Source: Sipunculus nudus (lineage: Eukaryota > Annelida > Sipuncula > Golfingiida > Sipunculidae). Taken from it: a stretch of DNA of 64,000 bases. The stretch is taken from the NCBI GenBank assembly GCA_026874595.1, contig CM049314.1, positions 39,736,045 through 39,800,044 of the forward strand, written 5' to 3'. How positions within the stretch are numbered: position 1 is the stretch's first letter; each line of letters starts with the position of its first letter. Below are positions 37,427 to 48,339 of the stretch, in pieces. Under the pieces are notes generated by a model that was not told where the DNA came from, did not search any database, and saw nothing but the letters and a program-made list of their open reading frames with translations. The position numbers and the translations under genes are program-made.

Positions 37427-38746
37427 TGATATATATATAAGTAATACAAAAATATTGCAATATCTCAATGAAGAGAAATGTTTGTAAAAAGGTTCATCGG
37501 TTGATAAAGTAGATGGTGTTTCTGTCTGTTTAGGATTGTGCTGTTCTTATGTAAGTCGCAACGAAGCGATTTCAAATAAATTACATATTGGATATTCTCA
37601 TTGTAAAAATGACGGGAGTATTGCTTATTAAAACAATAATTAACCACTGTTTCTATCATTAGAGGGTGTTTATGCGATTGGAGAAGGGAAGCTTCCGATT
37701 GATGGCACTGCTTGGGCAAACGATATTGACACGGCATTGGATAATGAGAAGTTCGCCTGCAAACAAACAGAATTTCAATTCTGCATCGACTTAGGTATGA
37801 TATATGTCAGGGAAAACCATTATGATGAATATCTGTATTCTAATGTTATTAACCTAATTTATTAACTTAATTATCTTATTTCAACCGTGATATGTGTTTT
37901 ATAATTAACTTTTTTTTATTTCAGAGCCAATAGTTGAATGTAGTGCTGAGGGGAATTTGCTTCTCGACTTTTTAACACTTTCACCAAATTTTCGCGAAAC
38001 ATCTAAACCAGAATTCGTGAAAGAGATTGTCGAAAAACTGATCAATATGGCAAAGAAGAAAAACAACAGGCCTGTAGGTTGCATCAACGTAAAGGTACAT
38101 ATAATCCATAAAAGAAGGTAATGTTAGACGGATGAAATGTTATGATCGCATGAAGACGTTTAATGGTTTCACTTATCTTGTGTTAATATACTGCTGTCCT
38201 GTATCCTTATCTTTATCCCCGGAGGATCATGTTACAACAACTTTATAAAGAAGAACAATTGTGAACTATTTATGATTTATTTCTATTCTATTCATACAAT
38301 ACACATAACAAACAGGGATAATACCTGCAACCGACAGTGTGCAGACCGCACGATTTTCATGTTGGCTCTGCTTAAATACAGGATTTGGAACTGCAGAGTA
38401 TCTGTTTCACAAAGTTTATCAGAATATATAGCAATGGGCCTGAGGCCTACATCCTCTCCTTCAAACTCATTCATTCATTACTTTATTCTTTCATGCATTC
38501 ATTCAATAACATTTGTCATCTTGCATTTTTGCTTATATATGTTTGAAAAGGTCAGATCCTGATTATTATTACTAATTTTGGTCATAGATGGAGACCAGTG
38601 CCCTTTACTATATATATTCGTTTCCCATGCTTGCTGGACAGAGCCAGTATATAACTGTTTAACATTTAATTTTTTCAGTTTCATATTCAGATGACATTGA
38701 GCTGAATCTCGTTCACTCTGGTCTTTTTTGCATGGAGTATAAATAA
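34938..38746 (+). CDS. Histamine N-methyltransferase-like protein, intact copy (copy 2)
   Basis: Predicted cytosolic SAM-dependent N-methyltransferase of the HNMT family. Exons: 34,938-35,118; 35,567-35,890; 37,663-37,794; 37,925-38,094 (or 38,077); probable last exon 38,679-38,746 ending TAA. Introns 1-3 are GT-AG and all phase 1. The sum is about 290 codons, close to the 292 of human HNMT. Residues 55-61 SIGSGKG form the SAM-binding loop (human SIGGGAG); YTAVDPS at 80-86 matches the second SAM contact; LFIHSLYY at 132-139 and a C-terminal VECSAEGNLLLDFL also match. Two human histamine contacts look changed: Gln143 aligns with His135, and Glu28 falls near Asn17, so the substrate may not be histamine. 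The start is the first ATG in the frame, in good context (CCCAATGG); a TGTGTGTAG acceptor upstream suggests a 5' non-coding exon. The last exon fits in frame only with the 38,077 donor. Intron 2 is filled with ~155-bp repeats. Confidence 0.85.
36150..37095. repeat. ~155-bp diverged tandem repeats in HNMT-like intron 2
   Basis: About six units, each with TGTGGCGGCNATATTGGAATT, a GTCTGTAATTCGATAGGTCT-like stretch, CTCATATGTACCAATCATCC, GTGAATTTGGGAAAG and GTTGAGTTATCG. The block ends in a run of GACGGAAGGACGGA-type short repeats (37,000-37,080). The same block is present in segment B. Confidence 0.85.
37400..37441. repeat. (AT)n microsatellite, segment A intron 2
   Basis: Interrupted AT run shortly before exon 3. 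The B counterpart at 52,399 is longer and purer. Confidence 0.9.
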
Positions 38747-39239
38747 AAAATATCATTTAAACAAATAGTAGTATACGTCAAACGGAAATTATCGGACAAT
38801 ATTTTAGGATACCAACAGATTAAACACCTGAACTTGACAGTATTTCTGTAGAGCTGTTAAAATGAAATTATTTTATAAACACTCGTAGAACGTCTCTTGA
38901 TGTTGGCAATACGAAAAGGAAAGGTCCAAACATGTCATATATACTTATACAAATCGGAGACAGGCTCATACATATTTGTGTGTATATATATGTAACACAA
39001 ATTATTACAAAATCATATCACTTTTTAACACAATATCCAAATTATTTACTGAACATTTATTTACTTAACAAGCAAGATGCAGAATTAATCACAGTATGAT
39101 TGACAATATGATACATCTCATGGCATAAACTGAATCACTTATCAAAGAACAGAAGGGTTAACGTTTTTTTTATACTTGCCACTATATGCAACATTGATTT
39201 CGTGTTCTTTATCAAATAGGCTTTAAAGGGGAAATGTAC

Positions 39240-39515
39240 AACATCCTGAAACTTGGGTATTTACAAAGCATGAAGTAAAATCAATTAGTAGTGTTTCGAA
39301 ATGGTATTGTCTTAAGAAAATGTAAAAAACTCACACTGAAGTGGTTAGCAATTACACAAATATTAAAAAGGAATATTCCAGATTTAAAATGGTCTCAAAT
39401 GAAACAAAATTGAATTAATAAAAAAAAAGAAACAATTATTATGATAGAAAATATTGTTAATAAAAATAAATATCTAAGTGTAGATACATCGTTTTTTCTG
39501 TTTGATAGAAAAAAA
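39240..39515 (+). pseudogene. LINE reverse transcriptase remnant (segment A)
   Basis: Plus-strand reading gives LVVFRNGIVLRK (about 39,281-39,316), KWSQMK (about 39,395) and, after a frame change, SVDTSFFLFDR (about 39,478-39,510). These match in order the VFRRGG, LSWTK and YLFDNM landmarks of the LINE at 6.3 kb. Stops lie between them. It is short and old, so the assignment rests on these landmarks only. Confidence 0.5.
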
Positions 39516-40812
39516 TATTTATTTCCTAAACATATTCGTGGTATCAACTTTTCATTGCAATCTTCTGCTCAATATGTATTTACTCATGTTGCATATTGAA
39601 AGTTTATTTTTTTCTAGCGTTTGCACAATTGTTTCTTTAGCGTAAACACCAAAGACATGAAAAAAAATAATGAACAAGACTGTAAAATAATGTACCGAAT
39701 AAAAATCGCTTAGAAAATGCTCTGTGAGACAATCTGTGACTAATAATTTAGAAGCTTGTTTATATTATGCCTTTAAAGTAAACTATGATAAAGTGTAAGA
39801 CAATATAAAAGTGTCGGAATTATTTATTTTTATTACAAATTATCTAATATGCTAGAAATATTATCAATACCTGCGCTAAAGGAAATGTTGTAATAATTTG
39901 GTTAAAATGACAGCAACTTTGTTTTTAATCAATTACGCTTAAAAATGACTAGCTTTCAATTTAATTTGACCCTCTTGGAATCCATCCTGAAGGCTGAATA
40001 CATGGGTCATTTACAGCTAGCTTTGTTTGAAGTTGTCTTTTAATTGAATTTCAAAAATAAAACTGATACATGGTACTGCATGATTATTTGTTATTCAGTA
40101 TGAGACTGACCACAATCGCCTGAGTCCTTATTTTAAGGGGAAATAGGAAGAAAGCGACATAGCATATTACACCTCCGTAGTGATACATGCTATCTCTGTA
40201 CTAAGTACGGCACGACTATATACTAATGTTGTGCAGTTTTCTCAGTTTCTTTGAAAAAAAAAACACAACCACAAATAGGAATTTAAGCAACTGTGTGGTG
40301 ACAAATGATATATCCATAAATTTTATATGTACGTAAATCCTTATTAACCTGATTTTCTATGTTTTAGTTTATATGGCTATTAGCATAAGTCAAGGGCATG
40401 CATATTTCTTATAAAATGAGACTAAAGTTGCCAACAAACCTCCAGAAATCACCCATATAGAAAATCTATTCAATTAACTTAGATGAGATGAGTATCTTAA
40501 ACTATGTGAAAAAAATTATAATGCAATTAAAGAATTTTCTTGTATATCAATTATATCTTCAAAGACAGTATTTTGTAAAGCCCCAGTTCATTAATACAAT
40601 GTTTCTAATACTTCACACCTCATATTACTTTAAACTATACAATTATCGTATAAACATAATAAATAATTGTATCGGACGCAAATTTTGATAGCATGAGTCA
40701 TGAGTTGAATCCGAAGCCGCCAACGAAGCAAATCGTTTGCAGGCTACAGAGACAGAAACGATAAAGGGAATATCATATGAAAGTCGTTTACCAGTTACAG
40801 AGGGGATATTTG

Positions 40813-40824
40813 CATATATATATT

Positions 40825-40877
<53 letters not shown>
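40813..40877. repeat. (AT)n microsatellite, segment A
   Basis: Interrupted AT run, shorter in the B counterpart (58,236-58,281). Tyr-Ile open frames here are artefacts. Confidence 0.95.
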
Positions 40878-40882
<5 letters not shown>

Positions 40883-41064
40883 TAAAAACAATTTCTCTGG
40901 GGCCAGCCCTATCTTCTCGTTGCAAATAAAATACCAGAATTTCAGGATTTGGTTAAAATAAACACCTTTCTGTTTGTCCCCCAGTTGCTGACGACCTTTC
41001 AATCGTATGTTTTGAACTGCTTGATTACTGTGATGTTGTGTTTTACGCGAAAACTAGCTTTTTC

Positions 41065-41187
41065 CACTATTTTTGGTCCCAAATACACGATCCAGGTAAC
41101 TTAGAGTTTCACAAATACGACCACCCCCAAATTACGACCACTTTGGTCAGTCCCCAAGGCGGTCGTAATTGTGGGGTTCCACTGTAG
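41065..41187. mobile_element. MITE-like element, 5' end deleted (segment A)
   Basis: Counterpart of 58,476-58,613 but lacking the first ~17 bases (CCCTACAATTACGACCA). The deletion lies between two CCA triplets. The 3' terminal repeat GGTCGTAATTGTGGGG is intact. Confidence 0.6.
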
Positions 41188-41204
41188 TTTCTTTACGTAT
41201 GTAG

Positions 41205-41940
41205 ATGGACTGTGTGACTAAAATGTGTCCGATTTAGCGTCTAGCTTGGCTTTCGATAACACATAAGTTAGTGGGTTCATATCTGTCAAGACTAGAACTT
41301 AATACCGTACAGGTAATCGTGAAACTTGTTGGTAACTGCACACTTCAGTACCAAGAACTCCAGTATATAGACTGAAAAGTTCTTTTCACTGGGTTTCAGA
41401 GACCTGCTGGCGTAGGCAATTACATGGCAATTACACGTTTCTGGCCATAATGTTTTTGTAGCAGTAGTGCACTTATCACTCTAGGCATGCATTCGTGTGT
41501 AAAATTAAGTATTTATTGAAGTCGGTGAATCCTAGAACCGGCGGTGTTGCCAGTCATCCGATTATGGTGTTAAAAGCATCCTACTAGGAACACCTCCACA
41601 CCGATGTTTTTCATGATTATTCTCGTTGTTTGGTCTTGACTTTTGATTCGCTCGGCTTTGTTAACAGCTGATTAAAATTACGTTTGTACCCAGTGAAGCC
41701 TAGACAATTTATCAACTCTTCAACACTCCGTGGAACAGGCCAGCTCTATATTGCCTCAGTCGTTAGTGTCTCGATTCCGTTGGCGGATATGATTTGACCT
41801 AGATAATGGTCTGTGTTGGTAAACATTTTGAAGGTTTCAATTTTAGAACATGTTCCGTTACTTTGCCGAAAACAACATCAATCCTCGGTAATTTTTTATT
41901 GAAAGTAGTAATATCTTCAAGGTACACTTGCCACTGCTTA
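41205..41940 (-). pseudogene. Gypsy RT-RNase H fragment (segment A)
   Basis: Minus-strand reading in several frames gives VYLEDIITTFNKKLPRIDVVF and LKLKPSKC, the YLDD palm region with YLED here. Then come NGIET, WPVPRSVEEL (read as LFHGVLKS in the adjoining frame) and GFTGYKRNF. The RNase H landmarks LHTNACLE (usually LHTDASLEG), VIAYASRSLKPSEKNFSVY, TNKFHDYLYG and LTYVLSKAKLDA follow. The first RNase H Asp is changed to Asn and stops interrupt the frame. It is a different gypsy lineage from the one at 8-9.6 kb, judging from the RNase H placement directly after RT. No LTRs are seen. Confidence 0.75.
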
Positions 41941-42510
41941 AGAGTTATATTACACACAATCTATTAAACTCATACAGTCCTATGGGTCCTACTATGAACG
42001 ATGTTTTATGATTGCCATGTTATTTAATTTTTACCCACAGATATCTAGATTATAAGTGAAGTGCAGAAAACTTTTGTGCGCTAGAGACAAAAAAAATGAG
42101 TGTCTCACCTATTCTTGGCATGTAGTATGTGTCCCGTACCGTAGTGAGTGTAATTTCCTTAAGTCCACAAAAAATGTAAAGTTAACCAAGCACAAAATTT
42201 CACGCGTATAGACTGCTATTAACTTGTTTATATAAATATTACACTAATGTGAAATATTTATAAAAACAATGAGAGGAGACAATAAAATTACAAGCAAAAT
42301 ACCGATTCCGTGACCGTATGTGAATTGGCAAAGTACATTTTTCACGTTGTGCATAAACTGAAGTCTATCAACTTTTTAGTTACTTAATAACAACATTTAG
42401 TCTCGTGAGCTCATATATTCAAAGTGAGAGTTTGTAAACACATGCATTATACTCAACTTCTGGTGATGGCGTAAAGGTGCCTCCTGAGATCCTCCTCCGG
42501 TAAACAAAAC

Positions 42511-42810
42511 ATGGCGGAAAATTCTAAACAAAATCAACTTAGTTCCACGAAAAGTCCAACAAAGCAAAATCCTGGTGCACAAACAGCGTGATCCGAGCTC
42601 CTCGATGACAATGGGGCCGTGTCAAAGTACCGCGACCTCAACTCCTGGAACATCAGCTTTGCGGATTGTATCACTCTTCAAGAGTGCAATGCGACGTTTA
42701 ATACGGACAGAGTAAATCTCCAGAACTTGTGTTTTGCCTTATTGGATACAGTTACTGGTCCCCTATCGGGCGCCAATTCTGACGGCAGTCAACGGACTTT
42801 TCTTTGTATT
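42511..42810 (+). pseudogene. Unrecognised ORF with one in-frame TGA (segment A)
   Basis: An ATG in good context (AAAACATGGCG) opens a frame that reads MAENSKQNQLSSTKSPTKQN, then six more codons, a TGA at 42,589, and continues open as SELLDDNGAVSKYRDLNSWN and on through FADCITLQECNATFN to TGPLSGANSDGSQ before it enters a CT/AT microsatellite. I recognise no domain. Between A and B nearly all differences in this frame change the amino acid (for example Ser/Pro, Ala/Val, Gln/Arg, Asp/Asn), so it is not under protein-level constraint now. Most likely a broken first exon of an unknown gene. Confidence 0.4.
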
Positions 42811-42837
42811 CGTATTTTTGTACTCCGTCTTCCCCCC

Positions 42838-42856
42838 CCTCTCTCTCTCTCTTTTC

Positions 42857-42895
<39 letters not shown>
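42838..42895. repeat. (CT)n(AT)n microsatellite, segment A
   Basis: CT run followed by AT run at the 3' end of the TGA-interrupted frame. The B counterpart is at 60,267. Confidence 0.95.
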
Positions 42896-43122
42896 TATTT
42901 ACATATATAAATATGTGTATGTATATGTTAAAGAAGAATATCATTGGAAACACCGTAAACATTCAAATTATTCGTAAATTCCTGCCATATAAGACCACCT
43001 TATTTTCGTTGGGCGTACTTTTACGGACGGTTGAACTGTATTTAATCCAGCTAACGTTTCAACCTACATTTACCTCTGTTTGGGTGATAATATGTTATAA
43101 AATAAATCCACATTTATTATGA

Positions 43123-45465
43123 ACACATCTCCAGTGTCAAAATTTTCCGTAAAAAAATAAGCATAAGATTATAATGTGTTTGAAAGGAAAGAATCGTTCA
43201 GCCGAAAGAATTACAGGTCATCTGGACGAGTTCAACTATACGATCCTCAGAAAGACGAGTTAAGCTGTACGCTTCCCATAAAGACGCGTCCTTCTTACTT
43301 TTAGGTCATTAGAGAACTTTAGATACCAAGGGAAAGTTTAAGCGTATGTCAATTGTCGGTTAAAACTCATTTGCTGTACAATTAACTTTTTTTATGAATT
43401 TTTTGTGGCAAAATATTCAAAACACCAGCACATTAGCTATAAACGACAATTGTCTTAGATTAGGTCAGGTGAGAACACCGTGTTCACTGAACCGTGTTCT
43501 TATACGCGGATATGCTAGTGTTAAGCCATGGCCACTCCCAACCGTACTATGTCAAAAAAAAAATAATGACAATGTCAAAATCTATTTAATCTTGTTCTCA
43601 GACAGATTTATTCCTCCATCATGATCATATCCACCTATTTTCATGTTTGTTATAATGTTTATTCGTCCGATCGACTAAACATTCAAGAATGTTGAATTAT
43701 TTAAGTGGACACATTGACCAATCATTATGATTGGAAAAACTTTGAAAGCATGCTTTAATATTAATTATAAACACGCAGGTTTGTAATGTCATCTAGTCTC
43801 TGTATACGTCATTTCACTTACAGGGGTCTTGAATTGACTCATACGGGAAATGCATACTTTCCGCGTAAACATACGCCAGCATATTGTAGTAGATCGCTGA
43901 ATTTATTGTTTTTATTTATTAAACTTAAACTGGCAAGATTTCAGATTTCATATATACCTTTAAACATTTATGTTGAAACGATATTTTTAACCCAAAGGAA
44001 CCACCGAAAACCCAAACAGTCGAAAATTTCTTAACCAGGTTCCACCGAAACCTTTATATTTGGAAGGGTTGCGCCATACAAGTGTTGTAATAACAAAATT
44101 GGTGCCCGGTACTAATACACGTGATCATTCACATGGACAAAAATATGAATGCGTATGGGTATTTTAAACTATTTTGAAACTTTTGATTGTGCATCATTAC
44201 AGCATTAGTTGTACATTGAGTACTATTGTACTTACTTTTATACACTGGATGTAATGCCTTTTTTTGTATAACGTTTTGTTATTTATATGAGAGGCCTACG
44301 TTTTCTTGTCGCATTAATCATAAAGTATATTATGAAAGAATATATTTCTGGTACTAATCTAAACAATATTGTCACCGTTTGCGATGCGATCATTCGTTTT
44401 TTGCTCTCTCTCTCTCTCATATCGTACGAAAATTGTTTAACAGAATGGTTGTTCACTAGAGACCTGCCCAATTTCAAAGCAGAGTAGGAGGTGATCATGG
44501 AGTCTGTGTTTTTTATTACAGCATTAATTAAATCAAAAGACTGACAAAAGGGCTTTGATCATAAACTATGGGAGGCTGACAACTTTTAACATTCCATATT
44601 ACTTCATAGTATGAAAGACTTTCTAATTAATATATTAAGACCATATAGAATTACATATATTTATTATATTGTTTAAAATAATAGTTTATATAAAATTAGC
44701 AATTACATGGGGAAAATATTAGTATAATATCGGCCATATACATGTGTTCAATGTAGATAGGTTTCTGTTAATCCCTACAACGGCAGTTTTGTGGAAAATT
44801 TCAAAGTTCACCATCCGTAAATTGCAAAGCTTTGTTATTTGAAAATTTAAATATGTAAATTTAAATAAAGGATTGTAATTTGAACAAAAAAATAAACTAG
44901 GTGATAAGTGGTGTTGCCCTGGGATATTCCGTCCAGAAATGCCGTCTCTTCCCGCTACTATTGTGTGTCATGCACCCCAAAACATGTTCTCATCTGGATA
45001 CCGTCCAACTCGTCATCGTCTTCTGGACATCATCCAGCTGACATAAAATCGGGCTACGTATATCTCCAGTGTTCCATTTCTGCCGACAACTGTATGTGGG
45101 CACCGAAGAAGCAAATCTAGAAAAGCTTGATAACCTATATTATTGCCTGAGCGGGAAACAGCCAGCCAGCCCAACGGAAACAAAATGGAGCATCAGCTGC
45201 TGTTATTAATGTTCTTAATAATATAATAAAGGCAGACAGGTTGTCGAAACCGATAATATCCCAAGCCAAGACGAGCCAACGACTCAGTTACGGGGTATTC
45301 TGATTATACCATTGTCATAAATAATATATAGCGCAGTATTATATATAATAAATATAGGATATATGAAAGGTCAATCATCTGTGCAGATTAAAGTGCACGG
45401 GATAGATTTAGCCACTTATATGACGTTTTATTCTGTTTTTATGGTCCGATATATATTAAAAATAA
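43123..45465. other. Segment A DNA, no gene supported
   Basis: Open frames at 43,394, 43,786 and 44,908 are each present in B but are altered or shortened there, and none has a recognisable domain. The 44,908-45,120 stretch is a little richer in GC and reads as a Cys-containing peptide ending CMWAPKKQI in both segments. I could not find splice sites to support it. Confidence 0.4.
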
Positions 45466-45469
45466 AGAA

Positions 45470-45475
45470 TATATG

Positions 45476-45543
<68 letters not shown>
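45470..45543. repeat. (AT)n microsatellite, segment A
   Basis: Long AT run; counterpart at 63,001-63,084 in B. Confidence 0.95.
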
Positions 45544-45545
<2 letters not shown>

Positions 45546-46160
45546 CTTGCTGCTCTTTTTCACTTACTTGATGAAAAATAACTTACTAAAAATGTTAATC
45601 ATATTTTTTTAGAATTGACCTTCTAATGCTAAGTTTTGATTAATACCAGGTGTATTATCTTTTTCGACACTCGTCGGAACACTTTGCTGATCAAAATATT
45701 ATATTAAGCGGTATGTCCATGTAAAGGGCCGGTTGAGTAACACACATCCGCTTGAGAATACTATCCTAAGCTATAATAATCGTCAAAAATCGAAAATTTT
45801 ACATTTTTATTAAAACTGTGATCTTACCGTTGTTGGTTATATCATTCCTTACACGAAATCACGCTTCTGAGGTTATAGTTTATCCACTGGGAAACAAAAC
45901 ATTCTTATTCATATATGAGTATACAAGACCACTCGTCGGCTCTGCGAGAAGCTGTCAGTCAGCCCGGGCTGTGCTTATCTTTATTACCGGCACTCCATCC
46001 TTGACACTAATTACTGCACACTTTCCCTCTACTCTTCCTCTGAAATTTTATGCAGATCGTATAATTATGTATAGGCCAGTGTCAACTGGCCAAATTACGT
46101 CAGTCCAAGAGAGACCAACAACCGTCTGTGGCATTGTGGCAAACTAGCAATGTGTTTGCA

Positions 46161-46167
46161 TATAAAA
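46161..46167 (+). promoter_or_regulatory. Candidate TATA box (segment A)
   Basis: TATAAAA about 110 bases before a candidate start codon, in a stretch unusually rich in CpG for this window (for example CGAACG, CGCGACACC, CGCGCGGG). The corresponding box in B is at 63,712-63,718. Confidence 0.4.
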
Positions 46168-46272
46168 CTGCGTTGTACGAACGATTTATGTCAAAGGAAC
46201 GCGACACCAACGTATACCCCATTCAAGCACGCTCAGAAATGTTGCGAAGTAAACCGCGCGGGAGTTTTAGCG

Positions 46273-46345
46273 ATGACAGCGAACGGGGAAGAAAGAGCGT
46301 TTGTTGCTGCTAGTTATTTAGCGTCTAACGTGTGCAGGTATGAAG
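46273..46345 (+). CDS. Candidate first coding exon, unknown gene (segment A)
   Basis: ATG at 46,273 opens MTANGEERAFVAASYLASNV and runs to a consensus donor AAG|GTGAGT at 46,346; a weaker donor CAG|GTATGA lies at 46,338. The surrounding ~330 bases are CpG-rich and differ from segment B at only one position that I can find (a synonymous CTG/CTA just past the exon), whereas the preceding 330 bases differ at about nine. A second overlapping frame ending GRKSVCCC is also open, so the frame is not certain. No second exon was found in A before 47.2 kb. The family is unknown. Confidence 0.35.
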
Positions 46346-46460
46346 GTGAGTGGTGCAATAAGCTGTTAGTTGGATTAGGCTGTATGACGTTTCGAATGTG
46401 TGCTCAGAGTGATCAAAGTAATCAATGGCATCTGTCACTTCCCACCTGACTCGTGTTCCG

Positions 46461-46955
46461 GCGTGGCGGTCCATGACCTTTCTTTTCCGATGACCAGCGT
46501 CCCCCTACTTCTGTTTGACACTTCTCGGGTTGTCGTTTCGAGTAAAAATTTTGCTCTTTTCACCATTGCAAACTACATCATTTTCAATTTTGTATATTGA
46601 AAACAATTCAGATTTGAATATATGATGTAAATAAACAACTGTCACTTGCCCTGTAATTCTGGTTTCCTAGTGAAAACAAAATTGTTCTTCCCAAACAGTT
46701 TTTTAGTAATTTTCTTAAAAAAACGACAATGCAAATTACTACAAGGTGTTCAGAGGGATATTTCTTAGAAGACCTTAAATGTACGGTTTTTAAATTTAGC
46801 GATTTTGCGCTTTTTTGTCAATATGTGTTAAAGTTTAGCAGTTGTACTAATTTAGCCTTTTATTTTAAATTTGTGAAAAACTCCTCTAAATATAATAAAT
46901 ATAAATGAGACATGTTCCTATCTATCTAATCTGACAGAGAATATTCAAAATAATC

Positions 46956-47020
<65 letters not shown>

Positions 47021-47270
47021 TTATGGCTGGAATTCATTTTAATATGGAATTTAATCGGTAAATGAAACCCAGATCTTACTATTATTTGACCTCAATTAGT
47101 TATGTTTGTTGTATGCACAGAACAGAAAGAAATCACAATTAGATTTATTGCAGGTCTGGTTACATATAATATATTTAAATCATGCTATTTCTTCTAACAT
47201 TCAAACGATAGAAAACTGAATGGAAAGGACGGTGTATCAAATGACAACGGTACGTTGATTTTGCATCATA
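46461..47270. other. Spacer between segment A and the minus-strand pseudogene
   Basis: AT-rich; contains an (AT)n run at 46,960-47,018. No gene seen. Whether this still belongs to the duplicated segment cannot be judged because B leaves the window. Confidence 0.5.
46960..47018. repeat. (AT)n microsatellite
   Basis: Uninterrupted TA run. Confidence 0.95.
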
Positions 47271-47292
47271 ATGTTTTACGGATCAAATGTAC

Positions 47293-48220
47293 CATTACGG
47301 TGCTGCAACCAACAAGTGTGTTTTCTTCCTTCCTGGCCCCGTTTTTTAGCTCTTCAACGATCTCTTTCAACAATTCTTGTTTCGACGTCCTATGAAAATT
47401 TGGAACTTGGGTTAAAAAGTCCACGATCAAATATCCTTCAGTACTACATTCAAATATTGGCTCTGAAATTTAGAAAGGAAAATGATGATTTAAAACCCTG
47501 TCCACGATTTGACTTGGTTTACGCTCGTAACATCGAAATCAAAGACTCATTCAAATTTAATTATGCATCATTATTCTCTTTTAATGCAAAAACTCATACC
47601 TAAGTCCAAGCAGAACTGAAATTCTGTTTGTTTGGAAGCGATGTTCTCACGATACAGTGCAGTGCCAATGTCCCTTGACCATGCCATATCGTCTAGTGGA
47701 AGCTTTCCTTTTCCTATCCCGATAAACGCCCTCTAATACAAAAACAAACTAATTCTTCATGGGTTTTTACAATGGATATATAGGATATGTAAATAGCTTG
47801 CAATAGACTAGTTGGCGATGTAAACAGAGAGAGGAAAACAACGTACAATATCAAGTATTGAAAGCTTGGTTTTGAAATTTTGGAATAACAACTATAATGA
47901 AATGTGAAACTAATCGATCATTTATCCATCCGTCTTCTTCTGTCAAATTATAGAAATCTTTCAACACTTCCCCTATTCTTGCGCAGAAATAATACAAACT
48001 GTGCATGAAGAGAACCAAAATTTGCTATACGAGCCTTCGCCAGACAAAAAATCCTCCACTCTCATTTCCCTGAGGTCAATTTCTCTCTCGGAATATTTGG
48101 AGTTGAGAGCAACATTCTTTTCAAATTGGTTCATGCTGACGCCGTTTAGAGCTACTGCTGTATATTTGATCGTTAGTAGAAACCTGGTCACCTCGTGTAA
48201 TATGGCGGCGTCTTGCACTC
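47293..48220 (-). pseudogene. HNMT-like pseudogene fragment, copy 4, inverted
   Basis: Exons 2-4 of the same gene on the opposite strand: exon 2 from 48,220 (after a CTTTTAG acceptor) to about 47,925, exon 3 47,732-47,600, exon 4 47,462-47,293. Recognisable pieces are VQDAAILHEVT, IKYTAVALNGVSMNQFEKNV and DLREMRVEDFLSG. Exon 2 loses the frame before the conserved HSLYY region and its end (after GATGGATAA) is altered; exon 3 is one base longer than in the other copies (frameshift); exon 4 keeps its length of 170 bases. No exon 1 is visible upstream on the minus strand before segment B begins at about 48,765. It is more diverged from copies 2 and 3 than they are from each other, so it is an older duplicate. 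Confidence 0.85.
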
Positions 48221-48339
48221 CTAAAAGACAATACCAATCAATATATTTCTTTAAAAAAAATATCCAAATGAATCCGATAAGGAATATGCGCCTCATGAAA
48301 GACCTCGTGTTGGTGTTTCATATATATGTCCTTGTCACC

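Larger units (their letters stand above)
38750..41060. other. Segment A downstream DNA, no active gene
   Basis: AT-rich DNA after the HNMT-like gene. Apart from a LINE remnant (39,240-39,515) and an (AT)n run (40,813-40,877), I see only short AT-driven frames. It is duplicated in B, where it is interrupted by a 2.4-kb insertion. Confidence 0.45.
33688..46460 (+). repeat. Segmental duplication, segment A
   Basis: From about 33,688 the sequence matches 48,765 onward in the same order over the whole HNMT-like gene and about 8 kb of downstream DNA. The match reaches at least 46,460, where the partner hits the window end. The start-to-start distance is about 15.0 kb (34,938 against 49,943). Identity is high throughout, with scattered substitutions and small indels; in one counted 330-base stretch I saw about 9 differences. 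A carries the intact gene; B carries the broken one. Confidence 0.95.

Noticed and set aside
42589-42591. Selenocysteine recoding at the shared TGA
   Set aside because: No selenoprotein family recognised, no SECIS seen, and A/B differences show no protein constraint.
45818-46147. 109-codon frame in segment A as a gene
   Set aside because: The B copy is shortened by a TGA and most differences change amino acids; no domain.
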